From Phycisphaerales bacterium (GTDB lineage: Bacteria > Planctomycetota > Phycisphaerae > Sedimentisphaerales > Anaerobacaceae): 64,000 nt of DNA. This document shows positions 48,405-57,508 of the stretch, in pieces. Under the pieces are notes generated by a model. It was not told where the DNA came from and ran no database searches. It saw nothing but the letters and a program-made list of their open reading frames with translations. How positions within the stretch are numbered: position 1 is the stretch's first letter; every line of letters begins with the position of its first letter. The position numbers were made by a program, and so were the translations under genes. The stretch is taken from contig PLLP01000024.1 in the NCBI GenBank assembly GCA_003141315.1, positions 23,819 to 87,818 on the forward strand, read 5' to 3'.

Positions 48405-49598
48405 ATGAAGGTAAGCAAACGGGCAGGGGCGATACCCCCCTCGGAAACGCTGGCTGTCACAGCGAAGGCGAAACAATTAAAGGCCCAGGGCGTTGACGTT
48501 GTCAATTTCGGCGCCGGCGAGCCGGATTTTGATACGCCGGATTTTATAAAAGAAGCCGGCATAAAAGCTATGAAGGCCGGCAAGACAAAATACACGCCTG
48601 CCGCCGGTACAATCGAGCTTAAAAAAGCCGTAGCGGACAAACTCAAAAAAGAAAACGGCCTCGATTATTCGCCCAACCAGGTAATCATTACTATAGGCGG
48701 CAAGCATTCCGTTTATGAAGCGATGCAAGCCGTCCTCGACCCGGGCGACGAGGTAATACTGCCTGTGCCTTACTGGGTGACGTATCCTGAAGCGATAAAA
48801 CTGGCAGGGGCGGTTTCGAAATTTGTTGTCGGCGAGAAAAAGAACGGCTACAAGATTACACCCAGCCAGCTAAAGAAAGCCATCACCAAAAAGACGGCGA
48901 TGTTTATCCTGAATTCGCCCTCTAATCCCGGCGGGTTCACTTATACGCCCGATGAGCTTGCCGCACTGGCGAAGGAGCTCGAAGGCACCGACGTTGTTGT
49001 TCTTTCAGATGAAATATATGAGAAGCTTATTTACGGCGATACGAAATTTATCAGCTTTGCCTCGATAAGCAAAGACGCCTTTAGCAGGACGTTGGTGCTT
49101 AACGGACTATCCAAGGCATTTTCAATGACAGGCTGGCGGCTGGGCTATACCGCGGGGCCTCTCGATGTAATCGAGGCTATGGGCCGGCTGCAGTCGCATA
49201 TGACAAGCAATCCCGTCACCTTTGCGCAGGATGCCGCCATTGAGGCCTTAACGAATCCTGTCGCCGCACAAACAATAGAGAATATGCGTATCGAATTTGA
49301 AAAGCGCGCCAAATATATGGCTGACAGGCTTAACAATATCAAGGGTGTCGTCTGCCCGCAGCCTACCGGCGCCTTTTACTGTTTTCCTGATGTTTCTGCG
49401 CATTATGGCCGAAATATTAATGGTGCGAAGATTACCGGCAGCAACGATTTCACCAATGCTTTGCTTGAACAGGCACACGTTGCTCTTGTTCCGGGATTGC
49501 CTTTTGGCTGCGACAACAATGTGAGGCTCAGTTTCGCCTGTTCTCTCGAACAAATTCAGAAAGGTATGGACAGATTTGAACAATGGCTAAAAACCTGA
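48405..49598 (+). CDS. Class I/II pyridoxal-phosphate aminotransferase (aspartate aminotransferase-like)
   Basis: A 397-residue PLP enzyme, subgroup I-gamma like aspartate/prephenate aminotransferases of thermophiles and many anaerobes. The Schiff-base Lys lies in LNGLSKAFSMTGWRLGY; other signatures are FGAGEPDFDTPDFIKEA, PVPYWVTYPE, NSPSNPGGFTYT (Asn binding PLP) and VLSDEIYEKLIY (Asp). The C-terminal VRLSFACS supplies the substrate-binding Arg. ATG at 48405 with AAAGG upstream is favoured over a GTG at 48396. The 3' end overlaps the following membrane-protein gene by 16 bases. Substrate is probably aspartate/2-oxoglutarate; prephenate is possible. Confidence 0.92.
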   Translation: MKVSKRAGAIPPSETLAVTAKAKQLKAQGVDVVNFGAGEPDFDTPDFIKEAGIKAMKAGKTKYTPAAGTIELKKAVADKLKKENGLDYSPNQVIITIGGKHSVYEAMQAVLDPGDEVILPVPYWVTYPEAIKLAGAVSKFVVGEKKNGYKITPSQLKKAITKKTAMFILNSPSNPGGFTYTPDELAALAKELEGTDVVVLSDEIYEKLIYGDTKFISFASISKDAFSRTLVLNGLSKAFSMTGWRLGYTAGPLDVIEAMGRLQSHMTSNPVTFAQDAAIEALTNPVAAQTIENMRIEFEKRAKYMADRLNNIKGVVCPQPTGAFYCFPDVSAHYGRNINGAKITGSNDFTNALLEQAHVALVPGLPFGCDNNVRLSFACSLEQIQKGMDRFEQWLKT

Positions 49599-52500
49599 TT
49601 TCTGAAGATAACCTGTTGAAATCCAAATCGGTATTCGAAGCATGGCCTTTTGTAATTGTCGGCTGGGTCGCTATGCTTATCTTTGCCTGCCATGCCAGCA
49701 CACACATGGTCGCCGCCGGTGATACCTGGGTCGCTATGGCCTGCGGCAGGCACTTCACCGACAGCGCAAAAATCCAAAAAACTATCCTGCCGTTCTACGT
49801 CGATACCAACGAGCCTTTCAGCGCCAATTCTCACAGGCCCGGACCTACCCCTGAAACTATGCACAAATACGCCGAACAGCTGCGAAGTGATGCACAGACC
49901 GAAGAAGGCTTCAAGGCTTCTCTTATGCACTGGTGGGCAGACAAAGCCGACAATTTTGGAAACTGGCCGAATTGGCTCCAGAATTTTGCTAAACACTTTC
50001 ATCCTACCGGCTGGATAGACCAGAACTGGCTCACTCACGTTATTTTTTATTCGCTCGTTCCCAAATCAACTTATACGCCATCCGACACCTTTACTTCCAA
50101 TGCCCTTGTTTATTGGAAATTTGCCATCTACATTCTTACCGTTTTTTGTGTTTATTACACCGCCAGGCTGCTCGGTGTGAATCCGCTTTTAGCGGCGGCC
50201 TTTACCTGCTTTGCTATCTTCACAGGCCGTTCGTATTTCGATATACGGCCGGCCGGGTTTTCTAATCTTTTTGTTGCAATTTTTATCCTTATACTTGTCC
50301 TGGCCACGTATAAAAACATCTTTTATATCTGGCTCATTGTTCCTGCCACCGTCATCTGGTCGAATCTTCACGGCGGGTATGTCTACGTGTTCCTGATGAT
50401 GACGGTCTTTATCGGGACTCACTTCTTAAGCCTGCTGCCCAGAATCTGGTCGGTTCTTTTATATAACATTCTGGTCTGGCCGGCTTATTTTATTGTTTAT
50501 AGCTCTACCGACTGGCAGCAGATTAGACCTGAGGAGGCTGGTCCTACCGCAGCAGCTTATGCCTATTTGTTTTTCGCCCTTGTTATAATTGATATTTTCC
50601 TTTTCTTTTCGAGGGACAAGTTAGTTTCCATCGGGCGGAAGGGCCTGTATCACAGCATTGTCTCGTCTGTCGTTGCTTTTATAGCGATGATTATTTTCAA
50701 CCCGTTTCATCTTACGAACCTTACTCACACCTTTGTAATCAGTATTGGTAAGCACGCTCAAAAGTGGCGTTCGGTGAACGAGTGGCACTCGGCATTCGAG
50801 TGGACTAACGATGTCGGCACAAGCTATCCGTTTTTGATAATCTTTGTCCTGATAATCGCAACAATTCTTTTCTGGTTTTTCACCCGCCGGCTCGTTCCCA
50901 AATTCCTGCCTGCCTCGAAAGACCGCATCGCAGACCAGCCGCAGCGTTTGGATACTTCTCTGAAAATCTTCGCCTTCCTTGCGGCAATCTTTCTCTTCTG
51001 GCTTACCCTCTTAAGCTTTGCTTTTATTGATTATGACCCTGTAAGTTTCATTGTTTGCATTGCCTTTGCCGCTATTCTTCTGCTGAGCATTTTTCATCAT
51101 ATCTACCACATAACTTTATTGATTCCCATTCTTCTAATTTTTTCGCTATCTGAAAGTGCGACTTTGGGAAGAGCGGGCTTTGAAGGCAGATATATCTACC
51201 CATTTATTCTGATTCCCGCCTACTGCATTATGGCTGCTATCGCCTCGCTGCTCTCGAAAAAAGCCCTGCTCAAACCTGTGAATCTGGCAATCGTCGGCCT
51301 CACAGCCGTTATTATGTTTTTCCTGATGAGTATTATTTATAATCCGTTTAATCTCACGGTTCCATCCTGGCCGTCGGTCTTTTCTGAACCTGCCTCTTTC
51401 CTTAACTGCTTCTCCCAAAGAATATCAACTGCATCTTCCAACCTTCTGAATTTGAAAGCTGTATGGCTGCCGACATTCGTTCATAATGCCTCGCCATCTT
51501 ATGGGCATCTGTTTCTGGTGTTATATATTGTCAATTTTGTTTCCATAATTGCCTTTTTGCTTTTTAACCATCGTGATTATTTTTACGCGCGGCAGTCCGA
51601 AACGGTTTATCCCGAGACAAAACAGGAACAATACAAGCTTCCTAAAATTGACTTTGCTCTCTGGGCGGTTGCTGCCTTGACTGTATATATGGCTGCCCGC
51701 TCTCGTCGGTTTATCCCGATTGCGGCAATGGTTGCCTGTCCTGTTGTTGCACTGCTCATCCAGCAGATTGTCTGTAGTGTCTCTGCATCGGTGAATTTCC
51801 AAAGGCGAAATCGCCTCGCTCTTCCAGCTATGTCCGACGCTCTCCAAAAATTATTCCTGATTGTTGCTGTTTTGATTACTTCCTATCTCGGTACGACATG
51901 GACGCTTAGATTTAAGGATATTTATCTCGACCCCTGGCCTATGGATTACAAGCTCAATTCTGTCTTTATACGTATGAGCGCCTCCGATGCCAAACCCTTC
52001 TATGCCCTCAAATTCATCAAGGACAATAAACTTTCCGGTAATATGTTTAATTATTGGACCGAAGGCGGCTTTATCGCCTGGGGTCAGCAGCCGGACCCGA
52101 ATACCGGCAGAACACCTCTCCAGTTGTTTATGGACGGCCGCGCTCAGGCTGCCTATGATCCAAAGACTTTTGACGCCTGGTCAGTATTGATGTCCGGCGG
52201 TCCTCAGGCATTGAGTGACATGCAAAATGGTATCGAAACCAATTATAAAAATGCAGGTGCGGAGGTCGCCGGCATACTTAGAAAATATAACGTCTGGGTT
52301 ATCCTGATGCCAATCGACCAGTTTGACAGTCCCTTTATGAAAGCTATTGATATGAATTCTGACTGGATTGTAATTTATTATGATAATGTACAAAGGCTGC
52401 TCGTAGACAGGAAAAATCCCGGAACCAAACGACTTTTCAACGGTATCTCTGAAGGAACCACTGTTTATCCAAACGAGTTTTCAAAAAACCTCATTCTCGC

Positions 52501-52873
52501 TTATTATAAACTTGGCTCTCGCAATCCTTCGGACCTTGATGAAGGGCTCGATTGTGCATTCAAAGCTTTTTACTGCGAACCTTCGCAGGTACCGCTCGAG
52601 AGGATTATTGCTGCTGCAGGAAGATATACACAGTTTAGGCCTAAAGTCGACAAGTTTTGCACAGATATCGTCGATGACTTCGAAAAAAACAAAGAGCTTT
52701 ATAAAAAACAGGATGGCTACCACAATCGTTTGGTTACCGTGCTGCTCTCTTTCCAGTATCTGCAGCATGTTGCCGAAGAACAAAAAAATCCGGAGCTGAC
52801 CCTTACTTATATAAAAAAATACCGTCAATACGAGGATGAAAGGCAGACTCTCGCCGATTTAAAAAGGTGGTAA
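49583..52873 (+). CDS. Large polytopic membrane protein, GT-C glycosyltransferase-like
   Basis: A 1096-residue protein with about 13-15 membrane helices in the first 760 residues and a soluble C-terminal part of about 330 residues (FYALKFIKDNKLSGNMFNYW, GGFIAWGQQPDP, LFMDGRAQAAYDP, RKYNVWVILMP). The N-terminal loop GDTWVAMACGRHF resembles the catalytic D-x-W loop found in GT-C and GT39-like enzymes, and the C-terminal TEGGFIxW / LFMDGRxx pattern occurs in uncharacterised homologues in planctomycetes. Such enzymes use polyprenyl-phosphate sugars, which the GT2 enzyme encoded four bases downstream would make. So the two likely work together in surface glycosylation. Overlaps the aminotransferase gene by 16 bases. 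Confidence 0.7.
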   Translation: MAKNLISEDNLLKSKSVFEAWPFVIVGWVAMLIFACHASTHMVAAGDTWVAMACGRHFTDSAKIQKTILPFYVDTNEPFSANSHRPGPTPETMHKYAEQLRSDAQTEEGFKASLMHWWADKADNFGNWPNWLQNFAKHFHPTGWIDQNWLTHVIFYSLVPKSTYTPSDTFTSNALVYWKFAIYILTVFCVYYTARLLGVNPLLAAAFTCFAIFTGRSYFDIRPAGFSNLFVAIFILILVLATYKNIFYIWLIVPATVIWSNLHGGYVYVFLMMTVFIGTHFLSLLPRIWSVLLYNILVWPAYFIVYSSTDWQQIRPEEAGPTAAAYAYLFFALVIIDIFLFFSRDKLVSIGRKGLYHSIVSSVVAFIAMIIFNPFHLTNLTHTFVISIGKHAQKWRSVNEWHSAFEWTNDVGTSYPFLIIFVLIIATILFWFFTRRLVPKFLPASKDRIADQPQRLDTSLKIFAFLAAIFLFWLTLLSFAFIDYDPVSFIVCIAFAAILLLSIFHHIYHITLLIPILLIFSLSESATLGRAGFEGRYIYPFILIPAYCIMAAIASLLSKKALLKPVNLAIVGLTAVIMFFLMSIIYNPFNLTVPSWPSVFSEPASFLNCFSQRISTASSNLLNLKAVWLPTFVHNASPSYGHLFLVLYIVNFVSIIAFLLFNHRDYFYARQSETVYPETKQEQYKLPKIDFALWAVAALTVYMAARSRRFIPIAAMVACPVVALLIQQIVCSVSASVNFQRRNRLALPAMSDALQKLFLIVAVLITSYLGTTWTLRFKDIYLDPWPMDYKLNSVFIRMSASDAKPFYALKFIKDNKLSGNMFNYWTEGGFIAWGQQPDPNTGRTPLQLFMDGRAQAAYDPKTFDAWSVLMSGGPQALSDMQNGIETNYKNAGAEVAGILRKYNVWVILMPIDQFDSPFMKAIDMNSDWIVIYYDNVQRLLVDRKNPGTKRLFNGISEGTTVYPNEFSKNLILAYYKLGSRNPSDLDEGLDCAFKAFYCEPSQVPLERIIAAAGRYTQFRPKVDKFCTDIVDDFEKNKELYKKQDGYHNRLVTVLLSFQYLQHVAEEQKNPELTLTYIKKYRQYEDERQTLADLKRW

Positions 52874-52876
52874 CTT

Positions 52877-53668
52877 TTGGAACAACCCTCTCAAATTCCA
52901 ATAAAAGGACAAGTGACGAGCAATATCGAATCCAAACATGGTAGTGGGCAAACATCACCGCCGGCTTCGTCCCTGCCTGTTTCCATCAGCGTCTTTTTCC
53001 CCTGTTATAATGAACAGGACAATATCGAGAAAACCGTAAGCAGGGCTGTTGAGACCCTCGAAAAGATAAAAGCCGATTACGAAATAATTATTGTTAATGA
53101 CGGCAGCAAAGATGCTACCGCCGAAATTGCAGACAAAATCGCCGCCGGAAATACCAAAGTAAGGGTCGTCCATCACGAAACCAACCTCGGCTATGGCGCA
53201 GCGGTTCGCTCCGGTATAAAAGTCTCGACAAAACGATTAGTCTTTTTCTCTGATGGCGACGGCCAGTTCGACATCAGCGAATTGCCGCCTTTACTTCCTC
53301 TTATGGGGCAGTTTGACATCGTTAATTGTTTTCGCATCAACCGTCAGGATAATTTTCTCCGCCGGCTCAACGGCTTCTGCTGGACGAAGCTCGTCTGTAT
53401 TCTTTTCGGCCTTAAAGTAAGCGACATCGATTGTGCCTTCAAGCTTTTCAAAAGAGAAATTTTCGACCATTTTGAGCTCGTCAGCACCGGAGCTCTTATC
53501 TCCACCGAGATTCTTGCCCGTGCCGCCAGAAAAGGCTTTTCCATAACCCAGGCAGGCGTTCATCATTACCCTCGCGTCGCAGGCAATCCTACCGGGGCGA
53601 AACTGGCGGTAATCTTCCGTGCCTTTAAGGAGCTGTTCAAACTTTACAACCGGATTCGACGTTCCTGA
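52877..53668 (+). CDS. Family 2 glycosyltransferase (polyprenyl-phosphate sugar synthase-like)
   Basis: A 263-residue GT-A enzyme resembling dolichol/undecaprenyl-phosphate mannosyl- or glucosyltransferases. Motifs: FFPCYNEQDNIEKTVSR, IIIVNDGSKDAT (nucleotide-sugar Asp), HETNLGYGAAVRSG, FFSDGDGQFD (the DxD-like metal site) and later VSDIDCAFKLFKRE. It has no membrane helices at the C-terminus. Start is TTG at 52877 with AGGTGG before it, three bases after the GT-C-like gene, hence one operon. It would charge the lipid carrier used by the upstream membrane enzyme. Confidence 0.9.
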   Translation: MEQPSQIPIKGQVTSNIESKHGSGQTSPPASSLPVSISVFFPCYNEQDNIEKTVSRAVETLEKIKADYEIIIVNDGSKDATAEIADKIAAGNTKVRVVHHETNLGYGAAVRSGIKVSTKRLVFFSDGDGQFDISELPPLLPLMGQFDIVNCFRINRQDNFLRRLNGFCWTKLVCILFGLKVSDIDCAFKLFKREIFDHFELVSTGALISTEILARAARKGFSITQAGVHHYPRVAGNPTGAKLAVIFRAFKELFKLYNRIRRS

Positions 53669-53672
53669 TTGC

Positions 53673-53697
53673 CGCCGCTTTTTTTATTTTGCGGCTT
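53673..53697 (+). terminator. Weak hairpin after the GT2 gene
   Basis: GCCGC and GCGGC pair around an AT-rich 12-base loop; only a short T-run follows. A perfect TATAAT at 53701-53706 right behind it may be the -10 box of the next gene. Confidence 0.35.
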
Positions 53698-53716
53698 TGT
53701 TATAATAAATTTTTAT

Positions 53717-55651
53717 ATGGCAGAAAAAAAACTGAATCTTTTTGTCTACGGCTCACTTCGCGACAGGCGAATCTTCAAATCTGTCTGCGGGTGTTCCTTC
53801 GGTCTCAAAACCCCGCACAAGGATACGCTTCTCGCGGAACCGGCTCTGCTCCAGGGATACAGGAGAGTAAGCCCCGACAACGTCTATTTCTATGGCGTAA
53901 AATCTCCCGCTTCCAAAATTGAAGGTCTTGTTATTTATGAAATTCCTGCGGACGCAATGAAAGAAATCGACAGATACGAGGGAAAACGTTTTAAAAGAGA
54001 AACTGTTCGCATCCATACCGCTTCCGGCTCCGTGCGTGCCTTTGCTTATCTGGTCAGCCGCGAGTCTATGAAGAAACTTTTCGGCGACCGCTGGCACGTC
54101 AACCTCATCCACGAACTTTGGCTGCGAAAGCGAATCGAAAAATTCCTCAAAAAACGCACCAGGCCCGGCGAGCGTTCCAAAGACGCCGAACTCGAACGAA
54201 TCGCTGACAGGGAGCTGCTCGCCACCACCGAACGCGACCTCGTTATCAGTCACTATCGAACCGATGCCGTCAGCGATTATTTTCTCGAACACGAGCTCGA
54301 CAGACCCCGCCCCTCCATAAAAGATTTATATTCTGAACCGCAGGCCGCCCCGTTCATTAAAAATTATCTCACCCTCGTCATTAAGCAGGTACTGCTCAAT
54401 CAGCTCGATGAAAAATTCCAGTCCGGCTATCGCTTTGAGCTCGAACATATCAGGACTTCCGAACGGTATTTCAAACGCACCATCAGCCTGCTCTCTTCGC
54501 TTCGCATAATCAATGAAAACAGCAAGACCGTTGACCTTATTGTCAGGCAGGGGCTCGAATCGATGCCTTTCAAAAAACACGACCTCATCGATTTTGTAAA
54601 ATACGCCGTCGGCGCAGCAGGCGACCTTTTCGATTCGCGAGTTGCAGCGGCGCAGCTCGACTTTATCCGCGCGCATTTCAGCCCGGGCTTAACTCCGCTC
54701 GGCGCAGAACTCGAATTCAGCAATCTTGGCGTTGATGCCGTTGAGCCGCAAAATGGTGAGCCAAAGCAGGGCATCAGGCAGAAAAAGGATACCGTTTTTA
54801 ACGGCTTCAGATATTTTCACGATTTTTGTCTCGACGTCCTTTGCTGGAAGCTCGGCGGATACATCGATGACCATTCCGGCGCCACTGATACCGCCCGACG
54901 CTGCGGGTTTTTCGAATTGGCTCCCGGCAGATTGAATATCGAAGGCGAAATTTCCAGGCCCGCTACCGCTGACCCGTGGACGTTGAGCCAGCTTATAAAT
55001 GAAATCATAAAGTTCTACCAGGTGAAACCTCACAGTCTTCACCTCTCTTTTCAGCTGCGGAAAAATCAGGTCGGCAGTCAAAAAATTCTTCCGCTCGGTT
55101 TTGCCAAGTGCCTGCTTGCCCTCGGCGGCGGCCTCGAAAAAAATAAAGATGGCAAACTGTCGCTCTCCCGGATAGCAAACGGCGAAATCATCCAGTATAA
55201 AGACGGCGAAGAGCTTACCCTCGCCAGGACAAGCACGCGAAGGTGGTTTATGGGGCAGGATTCCATCGTCGAAAAACTGCCTGCACAGGTCACAAGCAGC
55301 ATCCAGCAATACAAATATATCCGGCTCGAAAAAAACGCTACTTACGAGCCGCTTATTCTCGGCCTCAAAGGGCTCCAGCTTGCATATAACCCGGGCGATT
55401 ATCTTACCAGTGAACAGTTAAAATCAAGCCAGACCTTAAGAAGTGAATACGAGGAGCTAAAACAGTGGGCGGTTAGCCCTTCCGAAATCAGCCCCCAGAC
55501 TATAAATAAATTTCTCGAAGTTATTCAGCAGGGCCTTAACTGCGAACGGCATCATCACCCGGCTCATCTGCTTCATTATATTGACTGGGCACTCTCTGCC
55601 ATTGAAACACAACTCAGACTTTTCAACAGGGAAGTGAAAAAATCCCGATAA
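53717..55651 (+). CDS. GGCT-like domain fused to amidoligase-like domain
   Basis: A 644-residue protein. Residues 1-125 form a gamma-glutamylcyclotransferase/AIG2-like domain: LFVYGSLRDRRIF (YGSL at 11-14) and IDRYEGKRFKRETV with the probable catalytic Glu88. The rest is not clearly assignable; residues about 320-450 contain PLGAELEFSNLGVDAV, GYIDDHSGATDTARR, CGFFELAPGRLNIEGE and LHLSFQLRKN, a pattern like the glutamine-synthetase-fold amidoligases (ELEF, D...S, ExxP). Such amidoligases are known to occur with AIG2-type cyclotransferases in peptide-bond-forming and -removing pathways. Start is the ATG at 53717; no ribosome-binding site, but TATAAT at 53701-53706 suggests a near-leaderless message. 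Fusion of maker and breaker of amide bonds is an inference. Confidence 0.6.
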   Translation: MAEKKLNLFVYGSLRDRRIFKSVCGCSFGLKTPHKDTLLAEPALLQGYRRVSPDNVYFYGVKSPASKIEGLVIYEIPADAMKEIDRYEGKRFKRETVRIHTASGSVRAFAYLVSRESMKKLFGDRWHVNLIHELWLRKRIEKFLKKRTRPGERSKDAELERIADRELLATTERDLVISHYRTDAVSDYFLEHELDRPRPSIKDLYSEPQAAPFIKNYLTLVIKQVLLNQLDEKFQSGYRFELEHIRTSERYFKRTISLLSSLRIINENSKTVDLIVRQGLESMPFKKHDLIDFVKYAVGAAGDLFDSRVAAAQLDFIRAHFSPGLTPLGAELEFSNLGVDAVEPQNGEPKQGIRQKKDTVFNGFRYFHDFCLDVLCWKLGGYIDDHSGATDTARRCGFFELAPGRLNIEGEISRPATADPWTLSQLINEIIKFYQVKPHSLHLSFQLRKNQVGSQKILPLGFAKCLLALGGGLEKNKDGKLSLSRIANGEIIQYKDGEELTLARTSTRRWFMGQDSIVEKLPAQVTSSIQQYKYIRLEKNATYEPLILGLKGLQLAYNPGDYLTSEQLKSSQTLRSEYEELKQWAVSPSEISPQTINKFLEVIQQGLNCERHHHPAHLLHYIDWALSAIETQLRLFNREVKKSR

Positions 55652-55732
55652 AAGACTTGACCCGAAATCCCGATGCTGAGCGAAGTCCCGACTTGTCGGG
55701 ATTTATCGGGACGCAATATGCCTTGCGGGCGA

Positions 55733-56086
55733 CTAATTCTCTGTGGTTTCCGGTACCGATTCATCGTACTGGTATTGCGCCGCATTCTGTTTTGCAAGCT
55801 CTTCGAGAGATTGCGGCTCGGCAACTTTACGGTACCCGATTGCCTTTATCACCTCGAGCACCTCTGTCCACGTCGGAAATGGTCTTGCATTATTTTGCTT
55901 ATATTCCTCGATGGCCATTAGAAAATCGAACTGCTCATCGGACATATGACCTTCTTCAGCGCTCTTGCGGTCGTCGCTTCTTCGTTTGCCAGGCCCGCGC
56001 CGCCGGTCCAGGCCGAGCCTGCGGTCAACTACCGAACCTCTCCGGTCATTGCTGCTCCTGCGTTCATTGTTATTTTCTTCCGGCAT
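55733..56086 (-). CDS. Small DRR-repeat hypothetical protein
   Basis: A 117-residue conserved-looking planctomycete protein. The first 42 residues are dense with Arg-Arg pairs in the pattern (E/D)RRxxxDRR (ERRSSNDRRGSVVDRRLGLD); the second half is acidic and probably helical (SDEQFDFLMAIEEYKQNNARP) with FPTWTEVLEVIKAIGYRKVA. The basic part may bind nucleic acid or be disordered. It neighbours a DUF2007-type gene on the same strand, 90 bp away. Function unknown. Confidence 0.7.
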   Translation of the reverse strand: MPEENNNERRSSNDRRGSVVDRRLGLDRRRGPGKRRSDDRKSAEEGHMSDEQFDFLMAIEEYKQNNARPFPTWTEVLEVIKAIGYRKVAEPQSLEELAKQNAAQYQYDESVPETTEN

Positions 56087-56176
56087 ATTCGTGTCTCCTA
56101 ATTTGTCAGTTCTTGTTTAACGGACCATAATGACATTCAATACAGCATAGGCAGCAGGCAGGATTTTTGCTTATCT

Positions 56177-56485
56177 TCAAAATTCGTCCTCAAGAGGTTC
56201 GCTGCCGAACTGCTCTTCATCGTCGACTGCCACATCATAGAAATCGTCATAAGCGCTCTGCGACTCAATGATGACACGGGCTTCTTCGGTATATTCTTCC
56301 GGCACCATAACAACAATTGACTTGCCGCTGCTGTTTTCGTTTCCCTGTTTGACCATTACGGGAATCTCGTTGCTCTTCAGCAGCGTTTCAAAATCTCTCG
56401 CTTGTTCGAGTTCGTCAACATAAGCGATTGCTACAAGCTCATCCGGGCTGGATACTGTTTTCCTGTTCTTGCGACGTTTTACCAT
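56177..56485 (-). CDS. DUF2007-like small protein
   Basis: A 102-residue protein with the DUF2007 (putative signal-transducing) fold: AIAYVDELEQARDFETLLKS, NEIPVMVKQG and SIVVMVPEEYTEEARVIIES match the two halves of the domain. The C-terminus is strongly acidic (DVAVDDEEQFGSEPLEDEF), the N-terminus basic (VKRRKNRKT). Function unknown. Followed downstream on the same strand by the DRR-repeat gene. Confidence 0.75.
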   Translation of the reverse strand: MVKRRKNRKTVSSPDELVAIAYVDELEQARDFETLLKSNEIPVMVKQGNENSSGKSIVVMVPEEYTEEARVIIESQSAYDDFYDVAVDDEEQFGSEPLEDEF

Positions 56486-56797
56486 TTTGTTTCTCCGAAA
56501 AGTTCCCGCCGCGGGCGGGCTTAAAATTCAGCAATGGCTTCTCTCAATCTCGATATTTTCGTCAAACTGTTTCATGGAATTTATAAAAAAGTCTCCGGTT
56601 TTCACAAATATTAAAAATCTTCGGACTTTCCGGAAATGGTTAGTTTGGCCGCCTGGTGCAAAAAAAAGTGATTTTTAGCAATTTTTTTGTTGCAAAGAAG
56701 GCGTAAGTTTAGTAATAACGGCCAATAATATGTGCCAAACATTACGTAAATTGGTACGAAATTTTTTAAACTCCCTTTTTACATGGAGGCGAAAAGA
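56486..56797. other. Divergent promoter region of the histone gene
   Basis: No gene seen. AT-rich in its right half. GGAGG at 56785-56789 serves the histone start at 56798; an ATG at 56783 is in frame but overlaps that site. Confidence 0.55.
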
Positions 56798-56983
56798 ATG
56801 GCAAAAAAAAGAGATTCACTGGTTGTGGCAAGCAAGGTAAAGGCTTACATTAAAGGCAAGAAGATGATGACTTCGGCAGATGCCCTCGAAGCTTTGAGCG
56901 AGAAGGTCTATTGTCTGCTGGACAAGGCGACAGAAAGAACAAAGGCCAATCGCCGCAGCACCGTTAAGCCTCAAGACCTGTAA
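56798..56983 (+). CDS. Bacterial single-fold histone (HMf/Bd0055-like)
   Basis: A 61-residue, Lys/Arg-rich protein. Residues 10-61 follow the histone fold: a short helix VASKVKAYIKG, loop, the long central helix SADALEALSEKVYCLLDKA, ERTKANRRSTVKPQDL with the conserved R-x-T pair and terminal D. The order and end are those of HMf-type archaeal and Bdellovibrio Bd0055-type histones. The start at 56798 is set by GGAGG at 56785-56789 (eight-base spacing). It stands alone and has a perfect terminator 60 bases downstream, which fits high expression. Likely DNA-binding dimer; whether it wraps or coats DNA cannot be told. Confidence 0.85.
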   Translation: MAKKRDSLVVASKVKAYIKGKKMMTSADALEALSEKVYCLLDKATERTKANRRSTVKPQDL

Positions 56984-56999
56984 AAAGAAATTTTTCTTT

Positions 57000-57508
57000 A
57001 ATTTTTGCCGGGCAGCTTGGCAATGATTCTAAAGCTGTTCAATAACCGCTCTGCCATCAGAGTTGGCAGAGCGGTTTTATTTTTATAATTACCCCGTTTT
57101 TATTTACCCCAAAGCCGTCCCCGATGGCTTTTCTCCCTGTTCCGCCGTAAGTCTTTGCCGTTGTATATCCCTGCCCCGTTTGTCGAAGGCTGCTTATCCA
57201 GCCCGATGGTTTTTGACCAATAATATTTTCATTGGCAGCGTCTCAATCGCTTTTTTGGGGGATTTTTTTGAGTAGCGGTCGGCAAATGTTCGATATATAA
57301 AAAAGAAAGTGAAAAAAGTTCATTTTTAAGTGTGGATTTGGATTAAGACCGCAAAGTTTTTTGCCGATTATTAGGCTGATAACTGCAAAATGAGTCTGGC
57401 AGTCGGAGGACGAAAGTTTATTTTATTTGGTTTATTCTCTTTAACTGAGTGGTACTAAATGATGACAAAAAGACGGGGGAAAACAATTGTAAAAGTAAGG
57501 GGGATGCG
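57000..57508. other. Gap between histone and glycogen module
   Basis: Contains the terminator at 57044-57076, then AT-rich sequence without a convincing gene. A frame at 57063-57275 shows no family feature. AAGGGGG at 57497-57503 is the ribosome-binding site of the next gene. Confidence 0.6.
57044..57076 (+). terminator. Strong terminator after histone gene
   Basis: AACCGCTCTGCCA pairs perfectly with TGGCAGAGCGGTT (13 bp) around a seven-base loop, followed by TTATTTTTAT. Confidence 0.95.
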
